Source: Oligoflexia bacterium | GTDB lineage: Bacteria; Bdellovibrionota; UBA1018 | Direction: 5' to 3' | Assembly (NCBI GenBank): GCA_023701205.1 | Contig: JAMPXJ010000002.1 | Span: 124,001-188,000 of the forward strand | DNA length: 64,000 nt | In this document: piece by piece, positions 60,416 through 64,000 of the stretch | How positions within the stretch are numbered: position 1 is the first letter of the stretch | How the letters are laid out: every line of letters begins with the position of its first letter | Made by a program: the position numbers and the translations under genes | Notes under the pieces: model-generated | What the model was told of the DNA's origin: nothing | Database searches by the model: none | The model's input: only the letters and a program-made list of their open reading frames with translations

Positions 60416-60709
60416 GTGTCCAAAAAGAAAAAGAAATTCGATCTCACCAGCCTGGTCCATGAAGGGTATCTCAAGGACGGCCAGACGCTGTACTTCGTCA
60501 GTGATCCGACCAAAACCTGCAGGATCGCGAAGCAGCCCAACGGCGAATACAAGGTCGTCACGGGTACCGAGACCATGACCATCCACTCCTTCGCCCAGAA
60601 GTGCCTTGGGCAGGAGCCGCCGGATCACGCGGCCAAGTGGCTTCGCGACGAGAAAAGCCGCACCCTCTACGACCACTGGCACGCGGAGGACCTCGCCGAA
60701 GCCGCCTAA
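60416..60709 (+). CDS. Small RAMA-like domain protein
   Basis: 97 residues from GTG at 60416, set by AGGAGG. The N terminus is a poly-Lys stretch (SKKKKKFD). Then SLVHEGYLKDGQTLYF, CRIAKQPNGEYKVV and a terminal SRTLYDHW fit the RAMA-domain pattern (a small beta fold seen next to restriction, DNA-repair and nucleotide-binding enzymes). Its own sigma-28-like promoter places it with the motility genes. It might link the second motor to nucleic acid or a nucleotide signal. The domain call is tentative. Confidence 0.55.
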   Translation: MSKKKKKFDLTSLVHEGYLKDGQTLYFVSDPTKTCRIAKQPNGEYKVVTGTETMTIHSFAQKCLGQEPPDHAAKWLRDEKSRTLYDHWHAEDLAEAA

Positions 60710-60744
60710 GAGCCGGGTGATTCCGGCGTAATATCGACCGATTC

Positions 60745-60795
60745 GCCCCGCCGCGGCCTTCCCGAAAGAAGGTCCGCGACGGGGGCTTTTTTTTT
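60745..60795 (+). terminator. Strong rho-independent terminator
   Basis: GCCCCGCCGCGGCCTTC (60745-60761) pairs with GAAGGTCCGCGACGGGGGC (60768-60786) with one internal mismatch, followed by nine Ts (60787-60795). It closes the second motor locus. Confidence 0.9.
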
Positions 60796-60807
60796 CTCAA
60801 AAAAACC

Positions 60808-60834
60808 TCAAGGAATTTTCCGCGGCTCCGAAAG
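60808..60834 (+). promoter_or_regulatory. Sigma-28-like promoter of flagellin 3
   Basis: TCAAGGAA-N11-TCCGAAAG. The CCGA core and 11-base spacer agree with the other candidates; the -35 is the weaker part. Predicted leader about 110 bases. Confidence 0.5.
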
Positions 60835-60952
60835 GTTACTTGGAAGCAGGAAGGCAACCCGGACCACCAAGATGGCGGACCGACGAGCCAGGAAAAAAGC
60901 CGGCTTCCCCATAAGGCCTAGGATTGGCCGTAACACCTTCATGGAGGAAGGT

Positions 60953-61801
60953 ATGGGACTGCGGATCAATACGAACGTACCCTCCCTTGTCGCGCAAAGG
61001 AATTTGCGAGGCACCCGCTCCTCCCTCGACAAGACTCTCGAAAGACTGAGCTCCGGCTCGCGGATCAACCACGCCGGCGACGATGCCGCGGGCCTCGCGA
61101 TCTCCGAAAGCCTCCGCTCCCAGATCCGCGGCCTCGCACAGGCCGAGCGCAACGCGCAGGACGGCGTCTCGCTGGTCCAGGTCGCCGAGAGCGCCATGGG
61201 CGAGATCTCCAACATCCTCATCCGCATGCGCGAGCTCGGGGTCCAGGCGGCTTCCGATACCGTCGGCCCGCAGGAGCGCGGCTTCATGAACGTGGAGTTC
61301 CAGCAGCTCATCGAGGAGATCGACCGCATCGCCCAGAGCACCGAATTCAACCGCGTTCCCCTGCTCAACGGCAAGGCGAGCGCCTTCGAGATCCAGGTCG
61401 GGACCCGCAACAATCCGGCGGTCGACCGGATCCGGCTCTTCGACGCGAGCTCCACGGACCTCAACGTGGTGGCGCTCGGTCTGAACCTCTCGAGCGTCGG
61501 CGACAAGCTGAGCGCGCAGAACTCGCTGGCCGCGGTGGACTCGGCGCTGGGTTCGGTGACGGCCGTGCGCGCGGAGTTCGGGGCCATGCAGAACCGGCTG
61601 CAGTCGGTGATCAACAACATCATGATCAGCAAGGAAAACCTCGCCGCCGCCAACAGCCGCATCCGTGACGCGGACATCGCGGAGGAGACGACGGAACTCA
61701 CCAAGAATCAGATTCTGATGCAGTCTGGCGTGTCGGTACTCAGCCAGGCGAACAGCACGATCAAGTCAGCCCTGGGACTCCTGGGGCAGGGAGGCGCATG
61801 A
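60953..61801 (+). CDS. fliC: Flagellin 3
   Basis: 282 residues from ATG at 60953 with GGAGGAAGG upstream. N terminus MGLRINTNVPSLVAQRNLRG, then the GSRINHAGDDAAGLAISESL block. C terminus NRLQSVINNIMISKENLAA and VLSQANSTIKSALGLLGQ. D2/D3 is almost absent. It follows the terminator of the motor locus and has its own promoter. It is less similar to flagellins 4 and 5 than these are to each other. Confidence 0.95.
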   Translation: MGLRINTNVPSLVAQRNLRGTRSSLDKTLERLSSGSRINHAGDDAAGLAISESLRSQIRGLAQAERNAQDGVSLVQVAESAMGEISNILIRMRELGVQAASDTVGPQERGFMNVEFQQLIEEIDRIAQSTEFNRVPLLNGKASAFEIQVGTRNNPAVDRIRLFDASSTDLNVVALGLNLSSVGDKLSAQNSLAAVDSALGSVTAVRAEFGAMQNRLQSVINNIMISKENLAAANSRIRDADIAEETTELTKNQILMQSGVSVLSQANSTIKSALGLLGQGGA

Positions 61802-62267
61802 CGAAAGTTTGACCCGAAGCAAAGGCACGTTGCCTGAGCTGTTTCCTGGATAGGCTCTCGCGAGCCGATTGCCGGAAAGGCCCGCCCAGCCCACCGCCAA
61901 GATGGCGGCGCGGGCGGGCCGATCCAGCGACCCACTGATCGCGAGATATCCCGCGGAAAACGGCTCAGCCGCAGAATCAACGCGAGCAACGCGCGCTTCG
62001 GGCCTCACCGCCCCCTTCCCCGGGGCGCGGTCGAGCGAGAGGACCGAGACCCGGACGGCGACGCGCGACGCGACCGCCCGGGTTCGGGGAGTGATGTGAA
62101 GTCGTCGCGAGAGCTGCTGGGCCAGGTGGACGGGCCATTGTGTAGTGGAAGTGAAAAAACCTGACGACGGCGGGCCGAGCCCGCCTCGCAATTGAGCATG
62201 GAAGCTCGTCACCTCTAGGGATAGAGGTGAGCTGCATGGAGGATGGCGCTTATGAACGGAGGCTAGT
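61802..62267. other. Intergenic region with several hairpins before flagellin 4
   Basis: About 466 bases with no gene. It holds a 9-base stem GGCCCGCCC (61879-61887) with GGGCGGGCC (61912-61920) around an inner CCGCCA/TGGCGG, a 7-base stem GGCGGGC/GCCCGCC (62169-62185), and the leader hairpin at 62210. No sigma-28-like promoter with a good -35 is visible here, so flagellin 4 may use another sigma factor. Confidence 0.55.
62210..62229 (+). promoter_or_regulatory. Leader hairpin of flagellin 4
   Basis: CACCTCTA (62210-62217) pairs with TAGAGGTG (62222-62229) around the tetraloop GGGA. It is about 40 bases before the start. It is matched in the leader of flagellin 5, with one compensatory base pair (T62214-A62225 becomes C-G). 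Confidence 0.6.
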
Positions 62268-63104
62268 ATGGGTTTGCGAATCGCGACCAATACGACCGCG
62301 CTCAACGCGCAAAGACAGATGTCCCAGACCCGGCAGAACCTGGACAAGGCGCTCGAACGCCTGGCCAGCGGCAGCCGGATCAATCACTCCGGCGACGATG
62401 CCGCCGGACTGGCCATCTCGGAGAACCTGCGCGCCCAGACACGCGGGATAAAACAGGCCAAACGGAACGCGATGGACGGGGTCTCCCTGATCCAGGTTTC
62501 CGAGGGCGGCCTCAACGAGATCTCAAACATCCTCGTCCGGCTTCGCGAACTGGCGATCCAGGCCGCGTCGGACACGATCGGGGATACCGAGCGCCAGTTC
62601 GCCGACCGCGAGTTCCAGTCGCTCAAGCAGGAGGTCGACCGGATCGCCAACGTGACCCAGTTCAACGGGATCCCGCTCCTGAACGGCAAGGCGGGCATCT
62701 TCGAGATCCAGGTCGGGACGCAGAACAACCCGATCCTCGACCGCATCGTCTACAACGGCGAGCGCTCCGATGCCTCTCTCGACGCCCTCAAGCTCGGCGG
62801 CGAGAGCGTCGCGACCAAACAGGGTTCGCAGCTGGGCCTCTCGGTGATCGACGACGCCCTGATCCGGGTCAACAGCATCCGCGCCGACCTGGGCGCCATG
62901 CAGAACCGACTCCAGTCGACGATCAACAACCTCGCCATCAGCGACGAGAACCTCTCGGCCGCGAACAGCCGGATCCGCGACACGGACATGGCGGAGGAGG
63001 TGTCGGAGATGACCAAGCACAACATCCTGATGCAGGCCGGAATTTCCGTCCTGAGCCAGGCGAACAACACGAACTCGGCGGCGCTCAAGCTGCTGAACGG
63101 TTAA
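62268..63104 (+). CDS. fliC: Flagellin 4
   Basis: 278 residues. ATG at 62268 lies seven bases after GGAGG. N terminus MGLRIATNTTALNAQRQMSQ, C terminus NRLQSTINNLAISDENLSAA and ISVLSQANNTNSAALKLLNG. It is very close to flagellin 5 (same start block, same TIGDTERQFADREFQSLKQE segment), showing a recent tandem duplication. The variable region is again minimal. Leader sequence and start context are shared with flagellin 5. Confidence 0.95.
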   Translation: MGLRIATNTTALNAQRQMSQTRQNLDKALERLASGSRINHSGDDAAGLAISENLRAQTRGIKQAKRNAMDGVSLIQVSEGGLNEISNILVRLRELAIQAASDTIGDTERQFADREFQSLKQEVDRIANVTQFNGIPLLNGKAGIFEIQVGTQNNPILDRIVYNGERSDASLDALKLGGESVATKQGSQLGLSVIDDALIRVNSIRADLGAMQNRLQSTINNLAISDENLSAANSRIRDTDMAEEVSEMTKHNILMQAGISVLSQANNTNSAALKLLNG

Positions 63105-63165
63105 CGGAACGATTTCCCGAGCGGGATGGGCCTGCGAGGGATTGAACCAGAGCACGGACGCTCGC

Positions 63166-63185
63166 CACCCCTAAGGAAGAGGGTG
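63166..63185 (+). promoter_or_regulatory. Leader hairpin of flagellin 5
   Basis: CACCC (63166-63170) pairs with GGGTG (63181-63185) around a loop containing AAGGAAG. The surrounding 60 bases, through ACGGAGGCTAGT and the ATG, are nearly the same as for flagellin 4. Confidence 0.55.
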
Positions 63186-63223
63186 AGCCGCACGGAGGAT
63201 GGCACCTATGAACGGAGGCTAGT

Positions 63224-64000
63224 ATGGGTTTGCGAATCGCAACCAATACGACTGCGCTGAACGCGCAGAGACAGATGTCGAACACTCGATTGAACCTGGA
63301 CAAGACCCTGGAAAAGCTCGCCAGCGGCAGCCGGATCAACCATGCCGGCGATGACGCTGCGGGACTCGCGATCTCCGAGAACCTGCGCGCCGCGATCCGC
63401 GGCATCCGGCAGGCCAAAAGGAACGCCTCGGACGGCCAGTCGCTGATCCAGGTTTCCGAGGGTGGCCTGAACGAGATATCCAATATCCTCGTCCGGCTTC
63501 GCGAGCTGGCGATCCAGGCCGCTTCGGATACCATCGGGGACACAGAGCGGCAGTTCGCCGACCGCGAATTCCAGTCGCTCAAGCAGGAGGTCGACCGGAT
63601 CGCCAACGTGACGAACTTCAACGGCACCCCGCTGCTGAACGGCAAGGCCGGGATCTTCGAGATCCAGGTCGGGATCCAGAACAACCCGATCCTCGACCGT
63701 GTCGTGTACAACGGGGAGAGATCCGATGCCACGCTCGACGCCCTCAAGCTCGGCGGCGAAAGCGTCGCCACCAAGCAAGGCGCCCAGCTGGGCCTCTCGG
63801 TGATCGACGACGCCCTGATCCGGGTCAACAGCATCCGCGCGGACATGGGCGCCATGCAGAATCGGCTCCAGTCGACGGTGAACAATCTCGCCATCAGCGA
63901 CGAGAACCTCTCCGCCGCCAACAGCCGGATCCGCGACGCCGACTTCGCCGACGAGGTTTCGGAGATGACCAAGAACAACATCCTGATGCAAGCGGGCATC
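63224..64000 (+). CDS. fliC: Flagellin 5 (3' end beyond window)
   Basis: ATG at 63224 opens a frame that runs to the window end without a stop (259 codons). It is nearly a copy of flagellin 4: MGLRIATNTTALNAQRQMSN, the GSRINHAGDDAAGLAISENL block and RLQSTVNNLAISDENLSAAN. The final part seen is ILMQAGI, so only about 20 residues are missing. Its leader hairpin and start region duplicate those of flagellin 4. Confidence 0.93.
   Translation, partial: MGLRIATNTTALNAQRQMSNTRLNLDKTLEKLASGSRINHAGDDAAGLAISENLRAAIRGIRQAKRNASDGQSLIQVSEGGLNEISNILVRLRELAIQAASDTIGDTERQFADREFQSLKQEVDRIANVTNFNGTPLLNGKAGIFEIQVGIQNNPILDRVVYNGERSDATLDALKLGGESVATKQGAQLGLSVIDDALIRVNSIRADMGAMQNRLQSTVNNLAISDENLSAANSRIRDADFADEVSEMTKNNILMQAGI

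Noticed and set aside
57734..60709. Zorya-type phage defence system
   Set aside because: The MotA/MotB-like pair recalls ZorA/ZorB, but the long coil is on the periplasmic partner, no ZorC/D/E nuclease or helicase is present, and sigma-28-like promoters point to motility.
61864..61871. GCCGATTG as a -10 box for flagellin 4
   Set aside because: No acceptable -35 box lies 11-12 bases upstream, so the promoter of flagellin 4 stays unknown.
1..64000. CRISPR arrays, tRNA or rRNA genes, prophage or replication origin
   Set aside because: I scanned the intergenic regions and saw no regular repeat-spacer pattern, no cloverleaf with a GTTCGA-type T loop, no rRNA stretch, no phage structural genes and no DnaA-box cluster.

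Overview
This is a GC-rich, densely packed Gram-negative chromosome segment. Outer-membrane barrels, many lipoproteins, a TonB-dependent receptor, AmpG and an LpxH-type hydrolase show an outer membrane. Several short flagellins plus extra MotA/MotB-type stators recall predatory or gliding Bdellovibrio-like bacteria. The assignment to a Bdellovibrionota or deltaproteobacterial relative is an inference from gene content, not a measured phylogeny.

Layout. 1-4.2 kb: a truncated gene end, then a coupled minus-strand operon TonB receptor - YfiR-like protein - histidine kinase. 4.2-8.3 kb: rarA divergent from nadK-recN, followed by a large hairpin. 8.5-12 kb: a secreted protein, an LpxH-like hydrolase with a FlaG-like protein, an outer-membrane protein and a TIG lipoprotein. 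12-14.6 kb: two flagellin genes with structured leaders. 14.6-20 kb: meaB, an M48-like protease and a decayed region with an IS4-type remnant. 20-28.5 kb: a lipoprotein gene divergent from an envelope-spanning motor operon (FlgO/CsgG-like outer-membrane protein, TPR lipoprotein, FliF-like/FliG-like fusion, cyclic-nucleotide-binding protein, MotA, MotB). 28.5-55 kb: mostly housekeeping and envelope genes (rRNA methyltransferase, glycosyltransferase, DedA, xerC, trmFO, KimA-like transporter, hexaheme cytochrome, amidase, PAP2 phosphatase, radical SAM, ampG, tldD/tldE, tadA, PilZ). 55.4-60.8 kb: a second motor locus (ankyrin/FHA-like membrane protein, MotB-like protein with a very long coiled coil, MotA-like protein, RAMA-like small protein). 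60.9-64 kb: three more flagellin genes, the last cut by the window edge.

Main discovery. The 20.9-27.4 kb operon encodes what looks like a filament-less rotary machine. A single 798-residue polypeptide joins a signal peptide, two FliF/YscJ-like periplasmic units, one membrane helix and a FliG-like cytoplasmic torque domain. Cognate MotA and MotB stators follow it, and outer-membrane parts precede it. No secretion apparatus, rod, hook or filament gene lies nearby. The second motor locus has a different design, with the long coiled coil in the periplasmic MotB-like partner.

Regulation. By eye I find sigma-28 (FliA)-like promoters, close to TAAAGTTT-N11/12-GCCGATAA, before three flagellin genes, before the FliF/FliG motor operon, before the coiled-coil MotB gene, before its divergent ankyrin partner and before the RAMA-like gene. 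Both unusual motors therefore appear to belong to the flagellar/motility regulon rather than to a defence system. The last two flagellin genes share a hairpin leader with one compensatory base pair and several ANGGA motifs, suggesting post-transcriptional (CsrA-like) control. Several promoters sit only a few bases before the start codon, suggesting leaderless mRNAs.
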